Assembly (NCBI RefSeq): GCF_025837095.1
Contig: NZ_CP107551.1
Coordinates: forward strand, 2,660,668 to 2,724,667
Direction: 5' to 3'
DNA: 64,000 nucleotides
Origin: Rhodococcus sp. Z13
GTDB taxonomy: Bacteria > Actinomycetota > Actinomycetes > Mycobacteriales > Mycobacteriaceae
Shown here: positions 9,988-22,150 of the stretch, piece after piece
Layout: every line of letters starts with the position of its first letter
Numbering within the stretch: the first letter of the stretch is position 1
The notes under the pieces: generated by a model
What the model was told of the DNA's origin: nothing
The model's database searches: none
Seen by the model: only the letters and a program-made list of their open reading frames with translations
Program-made: the position numbers and the translations under genes

Positions 9988-10722
9988 TCAGGCTAACGGC
10001 CTCGAGCCCAACACCGCCGTTCCGACACGCACGCAAGTCGAGCCCCAGCGCACCGCGTGTTCGAGATCACCGGACATCCCCGCGGACAGTTCGCGGGCCT
10101 CCGGATGGTCGCGCAGCAGCCGGGCGTGCCACTGCGCCAGTTGCTCGAAGGCGCGGTCGGGTTCCCAGCCGAGCGGCGGCACCCCCATCAGCCCGCCGAG
10201 TTCGAGGACCTCCGAGCCGGCCACCGTCTCGACGAGTTCGGGCAGATCCTCGATCACCACGCCGCCGCGGTCCCGGTCGCCGTCCAGGCTGACCTGCAGC
10301 AACACCCGCAGGGGGGTGGTCCGCTCCCCCGCTTCGAGCGCGGTGTGCACCCCCTTGTCGAGGGCCTGGGCGAGGCGGACGCTGTCGACGGAGTGCACGG
10401 TGTGCGCCCATCGGGCGACGGCGCGAGCCTTGTTGCGCTGCAACCGGCCGATCATGTGCCACTCGACGGGCTCGGTGACGGTCTCGTGGAACTCGGTGAT
10501 CTTGGCGCTCGCCTCCTGCTCCCGCGACTCACCGAAACGGGTGCAGCCGAGTTCGTGCAGCAGCACCACGTCCGAGGCCGGGAAGAACTTGGTGACGGTC
10601 AGCAGCTCGACCTCGGAGGGTTCGCGTCCGGCGGCGCGGGCCGCGGCGTCGAGCCGCTCACGAACCGCGGCGAGCCGGTCGGCGAGTTCCTGCCGGCGCG
10701 CCGCGCGTGCGTCCGCGCTCAC
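9988..10722 (-). CDS. YggS/PLPBP-family pyridoxal phosphate homeostasis protein
   Basis: A 244-residue single-domain PLP-binding protein. The PLP lysine lies in [10 protein letters not shown], with further family motifs [13 protein letters not shown] and VHSVDS and a C-terminal [28 protein letters not shown]. The family buffers vitamin B6 and has no known turnover of its own. It occupies the Rv2148c slot between sepF and yfiH. The GTG start overlaps the yfiH stop by four bases (GTGA). Confidence 0.94.
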   Translation of the reverse strand: MSADARAARRQELADRLAAVRERLDAAARAAGREPSEVELLTVTKFFPASDVVLLHELGCTRFGESREQEASAKITEFHETVTEPVEWHMIGRLQRNKARAVARWAHTVHSVDSVRLAQALDKGVHTALEAGERTTPLRVLLQVSLDGDRDRGGVVIEDLPELVETVAGSEVLELGGLMGVPPLGWEPDRAFEQLAQWHARLLRDHPEARELSAGMSGDLEHAVRWGSTCVRVGTAVLGSRPLA

Positions 10723-11465
10723 TTCCCGTCCTCCTCGCTCACGTCCTCGAGCCAGATCACCGAGGCGAGCCGGCCGGTCGGCGCACCACGACGGTGGCTG
10801 AACAGCGAGGGGTCCTCGATGGTGCAGCGCGGATCCTCCGTCACGGCCGTGACACCGTGCTCGGCGAGCTGCCGGCGCAGACCGGCCCGCAGGTCGAGCC
10901 CCGGCGTGCCGCGGACGGTGCGGGTCGCGCTGCCGGGCAGGTGCTTGTCGACGTCGTCGCGCATCGCGGCGGGCACCTCGTACTGCCGGCCGCTGGCGGC
11001 CGGGCCGAGCAGCGCCCCGATCCGTTCGGGGCGCGCCCCGAGATCACGCATCACGTCGAGCACGCGCGGCAGGATGCCGATACGCGCCCCGATCCGACCG
11101 GCGTGGACGGCCGCGATCACCCCGGCGGTCTCGTCGGACAGCAGGATCGACACGCAGTCGGCGCTGAGGGTCGCCAGGGCCAGCCCGACCTCGCGGGTGA
11201 CCAGCGCGTCGGTGGCGGGCACCGGTTCGTCGACCGGGCCGTCGACGACGGTGACGTTGCGGCTGTGGATCTGCTCCATCCACACGAACCGCTCCGGCGG
11301 GATGCCGAGGGTGTCGGCGAGACGACGCCGGTTCGCGGCCACCGCGGCCGGATCGTCACCGACGTGGTCGCCGAGATTGAAACTGTCGTACGGGGGTGCC
11401 GACACGCCGCCGGATCGTGTGGTCACGACCCGGCGGGCGCGCAGCACGCGGTGCGGAGCGGTCAA
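10719..11465 (-). CDS. pgeF: YfiH/PgeF-family laccase-domain protein
   Basis: A 248-residue multicopper-oxidoreductase-like (DUF152) protein. Conserved metal-site segments are present: [24 protein letters not shown] and [17 protein letters not shown]. coli YfiH/PgeF edits peptidoglycan precursors by removing L-Ser misincorporated at the L-Ala position, which would fit its place directly after ftsZ; whether this orthologue does the same is inferred. The start appears to be TTG, overlapping the ftsZ stop (TTGA). Confidence 0.9.
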   Translation of the reverse strand: MTAPHRVLRARRVVTTRSGGVSAPPYDSFNLGDHVGDDPAAVAANRRRLADTLGIPPERFVWMEQIHSRNVTVVDGPVDEPVPATDALVTREVGLALATLSADCVSILLSDETAGVIAAVHAGRIGARIGILPRVLDVMRDLGARPERIGALLGPAASGRQYEVPAAMRDDVDKHLPGSATRTVRGTPGLDLRAGLRRQLAEHGVTAVTEDPRCTIEDPSLFSHRRGAPTGRLASVIWLEDVSEEDGK

Positions 11466-12715
11466 CGGCGCATGAAGATCGGCACGTCGACGTCGTCGTC
11501 ACCGTCGTCGTCGATGTCCACGCTGCGCGGGGCAGCCGGCGCGGGCCCGGAGCCGGCGGGCGGCAGGCCACCGGTGTTGACGGGCGCGGGCTCGCGGACC
11601 GGGTTCGGGTCGACCTGCTCGCGGTGGTGCTGCGGGCGGCCGATCTCACCGGCGGTGCCGACACCGATGGTGGCGGGACGCGCGGCCGCCGGCTGCTGCG
11701 GCTGCCCCTGCGCGGGCTGCTGCGCGTGCTGGCCGTGCTGCCCGACCTCCACCGGACGGCGGGCGGGCGCACCACCCTCGAAGCCGGCGGCGATGACGGT
11801 CACGCGCACCTCGTCGCCGAGCGAATCGTCGATGACGGTGCCGAAGATGATGTTCGCGTCGATGTGCGCGGCCTCCTGCACGAGCGAGGCGGCCTCGTTG
11901 ATCTCGAACAGGCCGAGATCGGAACCACCGGCGATCGACAGCAGCACCCCGCGCGCACCCTCCATGGACGCCTCGAGCAGCGGCGAGTTGATCGCCGCCT
12001 CGGCGGCCTTGATGGCGCGACCCTCACCGCGCGCCGACCCGATGCCCATCAACGCCGAGCCTGCGCCCGACATGACGCCCTTGACGTCGGCGAAGTCGAC
12101 GTTGATCAGACCCGGGGTGGTGATGAGGTCGGTGATGCCCTGGACACCGTTGAGGAGCACCTCGTCGGCGGAGCGGAAGGCGTCCATGAGGCTGACGGCG
12201 GCGTCGCCGAGCTGGAGCAGCCGGTCGTTGGGGATGACGATGAGCGTGTCGCAGGACTCGCGCAGCGTCTGGATGCCGGCGTCGGCCTGGCTGCCGCGGC
12301 GCTTGCCCTCGAACGAGAACGGACGGGTGACCACACCGACGGTGAGCGCACCGAGCTTGCGGGCGATGCTCGCGACGACCGGGGCGCCACCGGTTCCGGT
12401 TCCACCACCCTCACCGGCGGTGACGAAGACCATGTCCGCGCCCTTGAGCACCTCTTCGATCTCGTCCTTGTGGTCCTCGGCGGCCTTGCGGCCGACCTCG
12501 GGGTCGGCGCCGGCGCCGAGCCCGCGCGTCAGCTCGCGACCGACATCGAGCTTGACGTCGGCGTCGGACATGAGCAGTGCCTGCGCGTCGGTGTTGACGG
12601 CAATGAACTCGACTCCCTTGAGTCCCTGCTCGATCATGCGGTTGACCGCGTTCACGCCGCCACCGCCGATACCGACGACCTTGATTACGGCGAGGTAGTT
12701 GTGCGGGGGCGTCAT
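11462..12715 (-). CDS. ftsZ: Cell-division GTPase FtsZ
   Basis: The 417-residue bacterial tubulin that assembles the Z-ring. The GTP signature [14 protein letters not shown] is intact, as are [15 protein letters not shown] near the N-terminus and the synergy-loop sequence [21 protein letters not shown] Pro/Ala/Gln-rich linker leads to a C-terminal tail ending [10 protein letters not shown], the docking peptide for SepF and FtsW. The ATG at 12715, preceded by AGGAAGGCG, gives the canonical N-terminus. TTGACATAACCT (12855-12844, minus strand) in the 227-bp gap to ftsQ is a plausible dedicated promoter. Confidence 0.98.
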   Translation of the reverse strand: MTPPHNYLAVIKVVGIGGGGVNAVNRMIEQGLKGVEFIAVNTDAQALLMSDADVKLDVGRELTRGLGAGADPEVGRKAAEDHKDEIEEVLKGADMVFVTAGEGGGTGTGGAPVVASIARKLGALTVGVVTRPFSFEGKRRGSQADAGIQTLRESCDTLIVIPNDRLLQLGDAAVSLMDAFRSADEVLLNGVQGITDLITTPGLINVDFADVKGVMSGAGSALMGIGSARGEGRAIKAAEAAINSPLLEASMEGARGVLLSIAGGSDLGLFEINEAASLVQEAAHIDANIIFGTVIDDSLGDEVRVTVIAAGFEGGAPARRPVEVGQHGQHAQQPAQGQPQQPAAARPATIGVGTAGEIGRPQHHREQVDPNPVREPAPVNTGGLPPAGSGPAPAAPRSVDIDDDGDDDVDVPIFMRR

Positions 12716-12942
12716 GTGCTCTCGCCTTCCTGAAGTTCCGGGTGGTGCTGGGTCTTGTGGGTCACGCTGGCTGTCGGTCACGTTCTCTGTGTCACGGCTA
12801 CATCCTGGTACCGGGAACCTGCAAACCCTCAACCACAGCTTGAAGGTTATGTCAAGTACCGGCTGCGCGAAACGCTATGGCACCGGGACCGGGAATAGCC
12901 AGTGGACGCGCCGAACGAGAGACACGAATTTCACCGATCCTC

Positions 12943-13674
12943 TCATCGCACCGTCGGCAGGTCGGGACTGGCGACGTCGAATCGCTCACCGGGCCGGGTC
13001 AGCAGCGGTCCGATCACCGCCGCCTTGCGGTCGGAGCGGTCCACACCGCCCCACACCACGACACGCCCGTCGGCGAGGATCAGGGAGACCTCCGACTCGC
13101 CGGGCGCCTCGATCGTGGCGACCTGCACCCGCAACTCGGGCGGCAGCGCCTCGAGCACCTGCACGGCGGCGCGGGTCGCGGGGTCGCCGGTGCCCGGATT
13201 CGGTGTGACCAGCCGCGGGGTGAGCATCGGCGGGGGTTCGACGGCGAAGTCCACGCCCTCGGCGTCCACCGAGTGGGTGCCGTCGGGGGCCTCGAAGAAG
13301 ACCGTCGCCACGCGTTCGGTGACCGTGACCCGCACCGTCGACGGGTACACCCGCTGGACCCGCGCGGACGCGGCCCGCGGGATCGCGGCGACCCGCTGCG
13401 CCGCAGCGGCCGTGTCGACCTGCAGCAGCGGCGTGCGCTCGGCCACCGCCAGGGCCTCGACCACCTCCTCGTGACCGATCAGTTCGTTGCCGACGACCTC
13501 GACGGTCCGCACCGACAGCAGCGGCGAGAACCAGGCCACGGCGATCGCCCCGAGCAGCGCCGCGACGACCGCGGCCCCGATCCAGACGGTGCGCATGTGC
13601 ACCGACCGCCCGGACGGACGTCGGGCGGTGCTGCGCTCGCGGCGTTCCCGCACGCTCTCGGTGGTCGGTGTCAC
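12943..13674 (-). CDS. ftsQ: Cell-division protein FtsQ
   Basis: A 243-residue bitopic division protein: Arg-rich cytoplasmic tail, one transmembrane helix (about residues 30-52, [18 protein letters not shown]), a POTRA domain starting [16 protein letters not shown] and a beta-domain. It bridges early cytoplasmic and late periplasmic divisome proteins with FtsL- and FtsB-type partners. The GTG start overlaps the murC stop (GTGA). Confidence 0.93.
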   Translation of the reverse strand: MTPTTESVRERRERSTARRPSGRSVHMRTVWIGAAVVAALLGAIAVAWFSPLLSVRTVEVVGNELIGHEEVVEALAVAERTPLLQVDTAAAAQRVAAIPRAASARVQRVYPSTVRVTVTERVATVFFEAPDGTHSVDAEGVDFAVEPPPMLTPRLVTPNPGTGDPATRAAVQVLEALPPELRVQVATIEAPGESEVSLILADGRVVVWGGVDRSDRKAAVIGPLLTRPGERFDVASPDLPTVR

Positions 13675-15218
13675 GAGCTCGCGGGCTCCGATCCCGTGCC
13701 GGTCGGGCGGGGGGCCTCGGCCGGACGGAACCGGCCGGGCTTGCTGTGCAGCGCGTCGAGGATCTGCCGGCCCAGCATCGTCACATCGCCGGCGCCCATG
13801 GTGATGACCACGTCGCCGGGGCGGCTCAGCCGCGCGACCTGCCGCGGCACGGCGGACAGATCGGGCTGGTAGTGCACGGGCTTGGTGACCGCGCGGGCCA
13901 CGAGCGCGCCGCTGACACCGGGGATCGGCTCCTCGCGGGCGCCGTAGACGTCGAGCACCACGACCTCGTCGGCGAGGTCGAGGGCCTCCCCGAACTCGGT
14001 GGCGAAGGTCTCCGTACGCGAGTACAGGTGCGGCTGGAACACCACGATCACCCGGGGCCGTTCGGTGCCGGTCTCGGTGTAGCGCAGCGGTTCACCCGCG
14101 ACGAGTTCCGCGGCCGCGGCGAGCACCGCACGCACCTCGGTCGGGTGGTGGGCGTAGTCGTCGAACACCCGCACGCCGTGCTCGCGGCCGGTGTACTGGA
14201 AGCGCCGGTGCACGCCACCGAACCCGGCGAGCCCCTCGAGGGCCTCGTCGACCTGGGCGCCGGCCTCCAGCGCGGCGAGCAGGGCCGCGAGGGCGTTGAG
14301 GGCCATGTGCCGGCCGGGCACCGACAACCGCACGGTGCGCGGGGAGTCCTCTCCCGCGAGCTGGAACTCGGCGACCCCGCCGACGTCCTTGGCCTCCCAA
14401 CCGAGCAGCCGCACACCGACCGGGACACCACGGTGGGTGTCCTCGGTGCCGATGGTCGCGACGGTGCCGTAGCCCTGCACGCGCAGGTCGTCGCGGCCGA
14501 GCGCGACCACCCGTTCGGCGAGGGCCGCCGAACCGGGATCGTCGAGGCACACCACGAGCAGGCCGCCCGGCGCGATGCGGGCGACGAACTCGTCGAAGAC
14601 GGCCGTGTAGGCCTCGGGGGTGCCGAAGAAGTCGAGGTGGTCGGCCTCGATGTTGGTCACCACCACGGTGTTCGGCTCGTACTGCAGCAACGAGCCGTCG
14701 CTCTCGTCCGCCTCGGCGACGAACACGTCGCCGCTGCCGTGGTGGGCGTTGGTGCCGGACTCGTTGAGTTCGCCGCCCACCGCGAAGGAGGGGTCGAACC
14801 CACAGTGCTGCAGGGCGACGACGAGCATCGAGGTCGTCGAGGTCTTGCCGTGGGTGCCGGCGACGAGGAAGGTGCGGTGTCCGCGCATCAGCGAGGCCAG
14901 GACGGCGGGGCGCAGCAGGATCGGGATGCCCCGCTCCCGGGCCGCCACGAGTTCGGGGTTGTCGTCGGGGATCGCGGCGAAGGTCGTCACCAGGGCGGTG
15001 GGGCCACCCTCGAGCAGGTCCAGCGCATCGGCGGAGTGACCGATGCGGACCTGCGCGCCGCGCGCCCGCAGCGCCAGCACTCCCCTGCTCTCCTTGGCGT
15101 CCGATCCCGAGACCTGGCCGCCGCGGGCCAGCAGGATCCGGGCGATGCCGGACATCCCGGCACCGCCGATACCGACCATGTGCACCCGCTCGAGTTCAGC
15201 GGGCAGTTGCGCACTCAT
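13671..15218 (-). CDS. murC: UDP-N-acetylmuramate--L-alanine ligase
   Basis: A 515-residue Mur ligase adding L-Ala to UDP-MurNAc, first of the four ligases in this operon. Visible are the N-terminal UDP-binding Rossmann motif ([18 protein letters not shown]), the ATP P-loop [27 protein letters not shown], and the C-terminal domain containing [11 protein letters not shown]. The ATG start overlaps the murG stop (ATGA). ftsQ follows with a GTGA overlap, so the junction is tightly coupled. Confidence 0.97.
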   Translation of the reverse strand: MSAQLPAELERVHMVGIGGAGMSGIARILLARGGQVSGSDAKESRGVLALRARGAQVRIGHSADALDLLEGGPTALVTTFAAIPDDNPELVAARERGIPILLRPAVLASLMRGHRTFLVAGTHGKTSTTSMLVVALQHCGFDPSFAVGGELNESGTNAHHGSGDVFVAEADESDGSLLQYEPNTVVVTNIEADHLDFFGTPEAYTAVFDEFVARIAPGGLLVVCLDDPGSAALAERVVALGRDDLRVQGYGTVATIGTEDTHRGVPVGVRLLGWEAKDVGGVAEFQLAGEDSPRTVRLSVPGRHMALNALAALLAALEAGAQVDEALEGLAGFGGVHRRFQYTGREHGVRVFDDYAHHPTEVRAVLAAAAELVAGEPLRYTETGTERPRVIVVFQPHLYSRTETFATEFGEALDLADEVVVLDVYGAREEPIPGVSGALVARAVTKPVHYQPDLSAVPRQVARLSRPGDVVITMGAGDVTMLGRQILDALHSKPGRFRPAEAPRPTGTGSEPASS

Positions 15219-16369
15219 CGTTCACTCCTGTTCGGTTCCACGCCGGCGACCTCCAGCACGATGCGCGCCATCTCGTCGGCGGCGCTGCGGTGGCCTGCGG
15301 CCGCCGCGTTGCGGCCCGTGCGGGCCAGACGTTCCTCGTCGCGGAGCAGCGCCACCACTTCGCGCGCGACGTAGTCGGGATCCAGGTCGGCGTCAGCGAC
15401 GATGGTTCCGCCACCCGCGGCCACGACGGGGCGGGCGTTGAGTTCCTGTTCCCCGTTGCCGTGCGGCAGCGGGACGTAGAAGGCCGGCAGGCCCACCGCG
15501 GAGACCTCCGCGACGGTCATCGCGCCGGACCGGCACACCACGGCGTCGGCCGCCGAGTACGCCAGGTCCATGCGCTCGAGATAGGGCACGGTGACGTAGG
15601 GCGCCGTCGCATGGTCGGGATGGGCCGGGACGTCGACGGTGTTCTTGGGGCCGTGCGCGTGCAGCACGGCGATGCCGGCGTCCGCGAGGGCCTGCGATGC
15701 GCCCGCGACCGCCTCGTTGAGCGAGCGTGCCCCCTGGGAGCCGCCGAAGACGAGCAGGACGGGTCCCTCCTCGGGCAGCCCGAAGTGGCGGCGGGCCTCG
15801 GCGCGCAGTGCCGCCCGGTCCAGACCCGTGATGGACGAGCGCACCGGGATCCCGACGATCTGCGCGTCACCGCGGCGCACGATGCCCGAGCCGGGGACGG
15901 CGGCGAGCACCCGGTCGGCGCGCAGCGCACCGATCCTGTTGGCGATGCCGGCGCTGGCGTTGGCCTCGTGGATCACCACCGGGATCCGGCGGCGCCGCCG
16001 CAGGGGGCCGGAGGCCGCCGCGAGATAGGCCGGGAGCGCGACGTAGCCGCCGAAGCCGACGACCACGTCGGCCTCGACCCGGTCGAGGATCTCCCGGGTG
16101 CGGCGCACCGACGCGACCACGCGGCCGGGCAGTTTCAGCAGGTCCACCGTGGGTTTGCGGGGCAGCGGCACCGGTGGGATCAGTTCGAGGGGATAACCCC
16201 GCCGCGGCACCAGGGTGGTCTCGAGCCCCCGTTCGGTGCCCAACGCCGTGATCCGCGCGTCGGGCACGAGTTCCCTGACGGCGTCGGCCACCGCGAGTGC
16301 CGGTTCGATGTGCCCGGCGGTACCACCTCCGGCCACCACCACGGACAGTGCCGGCCGCTGACCACTCAC
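15215..16369 (-). CDS. murG: UDP-GlcNAc:lipid I GlcNAc transferase MurG
   Basis: A 384-residue GT28 glycosyltransferase converting lipid I to lipid II at the inner face of the membrane. It has the family motif [19 protein letters not shown], the acceptor-side [19 protein letters not shown] and the donor-site [17 protein letters not shown]. The GTG start overlaps the ftsW stop. Confidence 0.97.
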   Translation of the reverse strand: MSGQRPALSVVVAGGGTAGHIEPALAVADAVRELVPDARITALGTERGLETTLVPRRGYPLELIPPVPLPRKPTVDLLKLPGRVVASVRRTREILDRVEADVVVGFGGYVALPAYLAAASGPLRRRRRIPVVIHEANASAGIANRIGALRADRVLAAVPGSGIVRRGDAQIVGIPVRSSITGLDRAALRAEARRHFGLPEEGPVLLVFGGSQGARSLNEAVAGASQALADAGIAVLHAHGPKNTVDVPAHPDHATAPYVTVPYLERMDLAYSAADAVVCRSGAMTVAEVSAVGLPAFYVPLPHGNGEQELNARPVVAAGGGTIVADADLDPDYVAREVVALLRDEERLARTGRNAAAAGHRSAADEMARIVLEVAGVEPNRSER

Positions 16370-17997
16370 CTAGGGTTCCCTCGCTCTCCGCCTCGTCCGT
16401 TCGCTCCGCGATTCGTGCGGTTCGTTCCGTTCCGGCCGCTCCGGCCGGGTTCGCGGGCCGGCTGGGCCCGCCGCGTCCGTCCGGTGCCCTGCCTGGGCTC
16501 CTGGGCCCGCGCCGCGGCGCCGCGGCCCCGCGCAGTCGGTTCCTGGCGTCCCCGCGCAGTCGGTTCCTGGCGTCCCCGCGCCGCGGGTTCCCGGCGTGCC
16601 CGGGTCGCCCCCGCCGTCGGCCGGGGCCGTCCGACCCGGTCGGACCGGGAGGCCCGTGCGCCGACGGTACGCCCTCCGACGCGACCGGGCGGACGGTAGG
16701 GCTCGGGGGTGCGCAGGCGCAGCAGCCGCGCGAACCGGCCGTCCTGACCGGCCTGGAGCGCCGCGATCGCCTCGGGTTCGTGCCGGGCCGCGTTGGCGAT
16801 CAGGCCGAACATGAGCAGGGTCGTCGCCGTCGAGGTACCGCCCGCCGAGACCAGGGGCAGCTGCAGGCCCGTGACCGGGAGGATGCCGATGACGTAGCCG
16901 ATGTTGATGAACGCCTGGCCGATGATCCAGGTGGTGGCGGTGGCGGTGAACAGCCGTAGGAAGGGGTCCACCGAGCGCATCGCGATCCTCAGGCCGACGT
17001 AGGCGAACAGCGCGAACAGGCCGATGACCGCGACGCAGCCGAGGAAGCCGAGTTCCTCGCCGATGATCGCGAAGATGAAGTCGTTGTGGGCGTTGGGCAG
17101 GTAGCTCCACTTGGCGCGGCTCTGTCCGAGCCCGCGGCCCCACAGACCGCCGTCGGCGAGGGAGAACTTCGCCTGCCGGGCCTGGTAGCCGGCGCCCTGC
17201 GGGTCCTCACCGGGATTGAAGAAGGCCCGCACACGCTGGGAGCGGTAACCGGCGGTCAGGGCCAGGGTGCCGGCGAGGATCGTGGCGACGCCGAGGGTTC
17301 CGAGATAGACCTTCAGGGGCAGGCCTGCGTACCACAGCAGCGCGAGCACGATGATCGCGAGCGAGACCGTGGTGCCGAGGTCGGGCTGCAGCACGATCAG
17401 GCCGGTGACGATCACCGCGGCGGGGATCAGCGGGACGAGCATCTCCATCAGGGTGGAGTTCTCGCCGCGCCGGGAGGCGAGCAGGTGCGCACCCCACACG
17501 GCGAGGGTGATCTTGGCGATCTCCGCGGGCTGCATGGAGATACCACCGATGACGAACCAGCCCCGGGTGCCCTGCGAGACGGTGCCGATGCCCGGGATGA
17601 GCACCAGCACGAGCATCACGACGGACACGGCGAAGGCCGGGAACGAGAACCTGCGCAGCAGCCGGATGGGGATCTGCAGCGCGACGTAGAAGATCACCAT
17701 GCCCAGCGCCGCGAAGATCACCTGGGAGGTGAACAGCCCGTAGGCGGACCCGTCGGCGGCGACCGCACCGACGCTCGACGAGGACAGCACCATGACCAGA
17801 CCGAGCACGGTGAGCAGCACGGCGATGGTCACGACGAGGTGGAACGACGCGAGGGGCCGCGCCATCCACGCGCCGAAACGGGCGCGCACGCCCGCCACCG
17901 GCGCGTCGGAGGACGTGCCCTTCGCGGTGCCGGTGCCCTTCGAGCTGCCGGCCCGTGTCGCTCCGGTGCGAGAGGTCGCCGCTGCCCGTGTGGTCAC
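16366..17997 (-). CDS. ftsW: SEDS-family peptidoglycan glycosyltransferase FtsW
   Basis: A 543-residue polytopic SEDS protein that polymerises septal lipid II together with PbpB. The SEDS core carries [52 protein letters not shown] (catalytic Asp in the last) and [14 protein letters not shown]. It has about ten transmembrane segments. The C-terminal ~110 residues are an unusual Arg/Pro/Gly/Gln-rich tail with tandem GRQEPTAR copies; a cytoplasmic extension in mycobacterial FtsW binds FtsZ, and this may be analogous. The GTG start overlaps murD. Confidence 0.96.
   Translation of the reverse strand: MTTRAAATSRTGATRAGSSKGTGTAKGTSSDAPVAGVRARFGAWMARPLASFHLVVTIAVLLTVLGLVMVLSSSSVGAVAADGSAYGLFTSQVIFAALGMVIFYVALQIPIRLLRRFSFPAFAVSVVMLVLVLIPGIGTVSQGTRGWFVIGGISMQPAEIAKITLAVWGAHLLASRRGENSTLMEMLVPLIPAAVIVTGLIVLQPDLGTTVSLAIIVLALLWYAGLPLKVYLGTLGVATILAGTLALTAGYRSQRVRAFFNPGEDPQGAGYQARQAKFSLADGGLWGRGLGQSRAKWSYLPNAHNDFIFAIIGEELGFLGCVAVIGLFALFAYVGLRIAMRSVDPFLRLFTATATTWIIGQAFINIGYVIGILPVTGLQLPLVSAGGTSTATTLLMFGLIANAARHEPEAIAALQAGQDGRFARLLRLRTPEPYRPPGRVGGRTVGARASRSDRVGRPRPTAGATRARREPAARGRQEPTARGRQEPTARGRGAAARAQEPRQGTGRTRRAQPAREPGRSGRNGTNRTNRGANGRGGERGNPR
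16526..16597. repeat. 24-bp tandem repeat inside the ftsW 3' end
   Basis: Two exact 24-bp copies (16526-16549, 16550-16573) and a diverged third (16574-16597) encode GRQEPTAR-type octads in the FtsW tail. The unit length is a multiple of three, so copy changes keep the frame. Confidence 0.85.
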
Positions 17998-19514
17998 CGC
18001 GGTGTCCCGCCTCCGTGCGTGTCCGCACCGCGCAGTTCCTCGACCGCCTCGGCGAAGCTGCGGCCGCGTTCGGCGTACCCGGAGAACATGTCCAGCGAGG
18101 CCGCCGCCGGGGCGAGCAGCACCGTGTCCCCCGGCGACGCCAGCGCCGCGGCCTCCCGGACCACCAGGCGCATCGCGGCCGGGCCGTCCGCGCCCGGCGC
18201 CGCGACGCGCCGCGCGGACGTGTGCTCGGGAACCGCCGTGCCCGTCATCGCTTCCGTGCCCGTCATCGCTTCATCGTCGCGCGTGTCGACCAGCACGACG
18301 GGGACCTGCGGGGCGTGTCGTGCGAGAGCCTCCGCGATTTCCGGGGCGTCGCGGCCCAGCAGGACCGCCCCGGCCAGACGCGGCGCCACCTCGGTGACGA
18401 GCTCGTCGACGCGGGCGCCCTTGAGCTGGCCTCCGGCGATCCACACGACGCGGTCGCATGCGAGCAGCGAACTGCGGGCGGCGTGCGGGTTGGTGGCCTT
18501 GGAGTCGTCGACGTACCCGACGCCGTCGACCTCGCCGACGGGCGCGGCGCGGTGCGGGCCGACGCGGTGCCGGCGCAGCCCGTCGTGCACGGCGGCCTCC
18601 GGCACGTCGATGGCGCGGGCCAGTGCGGCGGCGGCGAGCGCGTCGGACAGTCCGGCGGGGCCGGGCGGGGTGACGTCGTCGACCCGGGCGAGGACGGCCG
18701 AGTCGGCGAAGGCACAGTCGACGAGCAGGTCGCCGTCGATACCGAGTTCACCTTCCTTCGGCAGGCCCAGGGTGAAGCCGACGGTGAACACCGCGCGGGA
18801 GCGATCCTTCAGCGAGCCGGCGATGGGGTCGTCGAGTCCGAGGACGCCGACGGCGCCGGTGAGCGCGCCGAGCTTGGCCTCGATGTAGTTCTCGATGCCG
18901 CCGTGCCAGTCGAGGTGGTCCTCGGCGATGTTGAGGACCACGCCCGCCTCGGGACGGACGGACGGCGCCCAGTGCAGCTGGAAGGACGACAGTTCGATGG
19001 CGAGGACGTCGGCGCGCGGCTCGTCGCGGCGCAGGGCGTCGAGCACCGGCAGGCCGATGTTGCCGCAGGCGACGCTGCTCAGCCCCGCGGATTCGAGGAT
19101 GGTGTGCAGCATCGTGGTGGTCGTGGTCTTGCCGTTGGTGCCGGTGACCACGAGCCAGCGGCGGGCCGGACCGTAGATCTCGGCCCGGTCGATGCGCCAG
19201 GACAGTTCGATGTCGCCCCAGATCGGTACCGCCGCGCCCGCGGCGTGGGACAGCAGCGGCGCGGTCGGGGGGAAGCCCGGGCTGGTGACCACCAGCGCGA
19301 ATGCGCGCACCGCGTCGGCGTCGTCGACGAGGGCGTCGAGGTGCACGGTCTCAGCGCCGAGGGCCGCGCACTCGGTGAGGGCCTGCTCGTTGCGGTCGGT
19401 GACGGTGACACGGGCGCCCAGGTCGGTCAGCGGTGCGATGGTCGCGCGGCCGGACACTCCCGCGCCGGCGACCAGCACCCGCCGTCCCCGGAGCCACCCC
19501 AGTTCGTCGGTCAC
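17994..19514 (-). CDS. murD: UDP-N-acetylmuramoylalanine--D-glutamate ligase
   Basis: A 506-residue Mur ligase adding D-Glu to UDP-MurNAc-L-Ala. Motifs are an N-terminal Rossmann [16 protein letters not shown], the P-loop [26 protein letters not shown], and [15 protein letters not shown] in the C-terminal domain. A low-complexity insert near residues 420-445 contains a duplicated EAMTGT from an 18-bp direct repeat. The GTG start lies 3 bp after the mraY stop; the 3' end overlaps ftsW (GTGA). Confidence 0.96.
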   Translation of the reverse strand: MTDELGWLRGRRVLVAGAGVSGRATIAPLTDLGARVTVTDRNEQALTECAALGAETVHLDALVDDADAVRAFALVVTSPGFPPTAPLLSHAAGAAVPIWGDIELSWRIDRAEIYGPARRWLVVTGTNGKTTTTTMLHTILESAGLSSVACGNIGLPVLDALRRDEPRADVLAIELSSFQLHWAPSVRPEAGVVLNIAEDHLDWHGGIENYIEAKLGALTGAVGVLGLDDPIAGSLKDRSRAVFTVGFTLGLPKEGELGIDGDLLVDCAFADSAVLARVDDVTPPGPAGLSDALAAAALARAIDVPEAAVHDGLRRHRVGPHRAAPVGEVDGVGYVDDSKATNPHAARSSLLACDRVVWIAGGQLKGARVDELVTEVAPRLAGAVLLGRDAPEIAEALARHAPQVPVVLVDTRDDEAMTGTEAMTGTAVPEHTSARRVAAPGADGPAAMRLVVREAAALASPGDTVLLAPAAASLDMFSGYAERGRSFAEAVEELRGADTHGGGTPR

Positions 19515-19517
19515 GTG

Positions 19518-20597
19518 TCAGTCCCCGATCGCCGAGAGGTATTCGCTGTAGAACAGGGCCAGACCGATCGCCGAGGCGATCGCGCCGAGCAGCCAGAACC
19601 GGATGATCACCGTGGTCTCGGCCCAGCCGCCGAGTTCGAAGTGGTGGTGGAAGGGCGCCATCCGGAACACGCGGCGGCGGCTCGACCGGAACACCGCGAC
19701 CTGGATGACCACCGAAGCGGCCTCCGCGACGAACAGTGCACCCATGACCACCATGAGCAGCTCGGTGCGGGTCGTGATGGACAGGCCGGCGAGCATGCCG
19801 CCGAGGGCGAGCGAACCGGTGTCGCCCATGAAGATCTTCGCCGGGGCGGCGTTCCACCACAGGAAGCCGATGCAGGCGGCGGCGCCCGCGGCACACAGCA
19901 GCGCCAGGTCGAGCGGGTCGCGCACGTCGTAGCAGCCGGCGGTGGGCTCGACCGCGCACGCGTTGCGGTACTGCCAGAACGTGATGATCACGTAGGCGCC
20001 GAGCACGAGGGCCATGGACCCGGCGGCGAGTCCGTCGAGGCCGTCAGTGAGGTTCACGGCGTTCGACCATGCGCTGACCAGCAGGTATACGAACAGGATG
20101 AACACGACCGAGCCCATCGACACGGTCGCGATGTCGCGCACGTAGGACAGGTCGGTGCTGGCCGGGGCGAGCCCGTCGGCGTTCTCGAACTGCAGCGCGA
20201 GGATGCCGAACGCCACGGCGACGACGAGCTGGCCGACGAGTTTCGCGGTCTTGTTCAGGCCGAGATTGCGCTGCTTGCGGATCTTGATGAAGTCGTCGAG
20301 GAAGCCGACGCCGCCGAGCGCGGTGGTCAGGCCGAGCACGAGCAGGCCGGAGGCGGTGGGGCCCTCGGCGTCGTAGCCCATGCCGATCAGGTGCGACCCC
20401 CAGTAGCCGGCCCACAGGCCGGCGAGGATCGCGACGCCGCCCATGGTGGGGGTGCCGCGCTTGGACTGGTGGCTCTGCGGTCCCTCGACGCGGATCTCCT
20501 GCCCGAAGCCCTGGCGGGAGAACGTCTTGATGAGAACCGGCGTGAGCAGGATCGAAACGGCGAGCGCGATGCCCGCGGCGAACAGGATCTGTCTCAC
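19518..20597 (-). CDS. mraY: Phospho-MurNAc-pentapeptide translocase MraY (MurX)
   Basis: A 359-residue ten-helix transferase making lipid I from UDP-MurNAc-pentapeptide and decaprenyl phosphate. Conserved active-site stretches include [27 protein letters not shown] and [14 protein letters not shown], and a His-rich [10 protein letters not shown] loop. The GTG at 20597 is chosen because it overlaps the murF stop (GTGA) and starts exactly where family homology begins; the frame upstream is antisense-derived noise. Confidence 0.97.
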   Translation of the reverse strand: MRQILFAAGIALAVSILLTPVLIKTFSRQGFGQEIRVEGPQSHQSKRGTPTMGGVAILAGLWAGYWGSHLIGMGYDAEGPTASGLLVLGLTTALGGVGFLDDFIKIRKQRNLGLNKTAKLVGQLVVAVAFGILALQFENADGLAPASTDLSYVRDIATVSMGSVVFILFVYLLVSAWSNAVNLTDGLDGLAAGSMALVLGAYVIITFWQYRNACAVEPTAGCYDVRDPLDLALLCAAGAAACIGFLWWNAAPAKIFMGDTGSLALGGMLAGLSITTRTELLMVVMGALFVAEAASVVIQVAVFRSSRRRVFRMAPFHHHFELGGWAETTVIIRFWLLGAIASAIGLALFYSEYLSAIGD

Positions 20598-22150
20598 CGG
20601 GCGTCCTCCGTCCTCACAGCGCTGTCGGTGTCGTCGTCGGGTGCGGATCCCGGTTCGGGATCGTCGGCCAGGAGGGCGTCGGCGACCGTCCACAGACCGA
20701 CGGACTGCGATGCCTTCACCAGCACGATGTCGCCGGGCTGCAGCTCTTCCCGCAGGAGAGCGATCGCGGCGTCGGCGTCGGGGACGTGACTGGCCTCCTC
20801 ACCCCAGGATCCTTCCATCACGGCCCCCTGGAACAGTCCCCGGACGGGCCTGGTGGCGCCCACGGCGATGATGCGGGTGACGTCGAGGCGCACGGCGAGG
20901 CGGCCGATGGCGTCGTGGGCGACGACGGAGTCCTCGCCGAGTTCGCCCATCTCCCCCAGCACCGCGAAGGTGCGGCGCGGGAAGCCGCCGGAACGGGCCA
21001 TGGTCACCAGTGCCTTGACGGCGGCGCGCATGGAGTCGGGGTTGGCGTTGTAGGCGTCGTCGATGACGGTGACGCCGTCGGAGCGGGTGTGCACCGCCAT
21101 GCGGTGGGCGGACACCGGCCCGGCGGTGGCCAGGGCGGCCGCGGCCTGTTCGGCGGTGGCGCCGCACTCGACGGCCACGGCGATCGCCGACAGGGCGTTG
21201 CCGACGTGGTGTTCGCCGTGCACGGCCAGGCGCACGGGCACCCGCTGTTCCTGTCCGTCGGAGCCGGGCAGCACGGCGGTGAAGCTCGCGCGGGCCTGCT
21301 CGTCGAGGTGGATGTCCTCGGCGCGGTAGGCGGCTCCGCTGCCGGTGCCGACGGTGACCACCCGGGCGGTGGTGCGCGAGGCCATCTTCGCGACGAGGGT
21401 GTCGTCGGCGTTGAGGATCGCGACGCCGCCGTCGGCGGCGCTCGGCAGGGCCTCGACGAGTTCGCCCTTGGTCTGCGCAATGACCTCCTGCGAACCGAAC
21501 TCGCCGAGGTGGGCGGTGCCGACGTTGAGCACGACACCGATCCGCGGCGGGGCGATGCGGCCCAGGGCGGCGATGTGGCCGGGGCCGCGCGCCGACATCT
21601 CGAGGACGAGGAAGCGGGTCGAGTCGGTGGCGCGCAGCGCGGTCCACGGGTGGCCGAGCTCGTTGTTGAACGAGCCGGGCGGGGCGACGACCTCCCCGAG
21701 GGGCGCGAGCACCGCGGCGATCATGTCCTTGGTCGAGGTCTTGCCTGCCGAGCCGGTGACGCCGACGACGGTCAGCCCCGACTCGGTGAGGGTGTCCACC
21801 ACCGAGCGGGCGAGCCTGCCGAGGGCGGCGAGCACCGCGGCGCCGGAGCCGTCGGAGTCGTGTTCGAGGGCGAGGGCGTTGGTCTCGGTGGGCGCGACCG
21901 GCGGCACCACGATCGCCGGGACCCCGACGGGCCGGGCGGCGAGCACCGCGACCGCCCCCGCCTCGACGGCGGCGGGAGCGTGGTCGTGCCCGTCGGAGCG
22001 GGCGCCGGGCAGCGCGAGGAACAGTCCGCCGGGACCGACCCGGCGCGAGTCGAACTCGACACTTCCGGTCACCTCGACCGTCGGATCGGCGACGTCGTGC
22101 AGGGTGCCCCCGACGACCTCCGCGATCCGAGCCAGTGTCATCGGGATCAT
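20594..22150 (-). CDS. murF: UDP-MurNAc-tripeptide--D-alanyl-D-alanine ligase
   Basis: A 518-residue ligase adding D-Ala-D-Ala to complete the stem pentapeptide. It shows the N-terminal MurE/F UDP-binding domain ([20 protein letters not shown]), the P-loop [16 protein letters not shown] and [19 protein letters not shown]. The ATG at 22150 overlaps the murE stop (ATGA). The frame continues upstream through murE sequence, but homology begins at this ATG. Confidence 0.97.
   Translation of the reverse strand: MIPMTLARIAEVVGGTLHDVADPTVEVTGSVEFDSRRVGPGGLFLALPGARSDGHDHAPAAVEAGAVAVLAARPVGVPAIVVPPVAPTETNALALEHDSDGSGAAVLAALGRLARSVVDTLTESGLTVVGVTGSAGKTSTKDMIAAVLAPLGEVVAPPGSFNNELGHPWTALRATDSTRFLVLEMSARGPGHIAALGRIAPPRIGVVLNVGTAHLGEFGSQEVIAQTKGELVEALPSAADGGVAILNADDTLVAKMASRTTARVVTVGTGSGAAYRAEDIHLDEQARASFTAVLPGSDGQEQRVPVRLAVHGEHHVGNALSAIAVAVECGATAEQAAAALATAGPVSAHRMAVHTRSDGVTVIDDAYNANPDSMRAAVKALVTMARSGGFPRRTFAVLGEMGELGEDSVVAHDAIGRLAVRLDVTRIIAVGATRPVRGLFQGAVMEGSWGEEASHVPDADAAIALLREELQPGDIVLVKASQSVGLWTVADALLADDPEPGSAPDDDTDSAVRTEDAR

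Noticed and set aside
17955-20789. Long plus-strand frame opposite murD and mraY
   Set aside because: Composition is Gly/Asp/Arg/Gln-rich noise opposite intact Mur genes; no ribosome-binding site.
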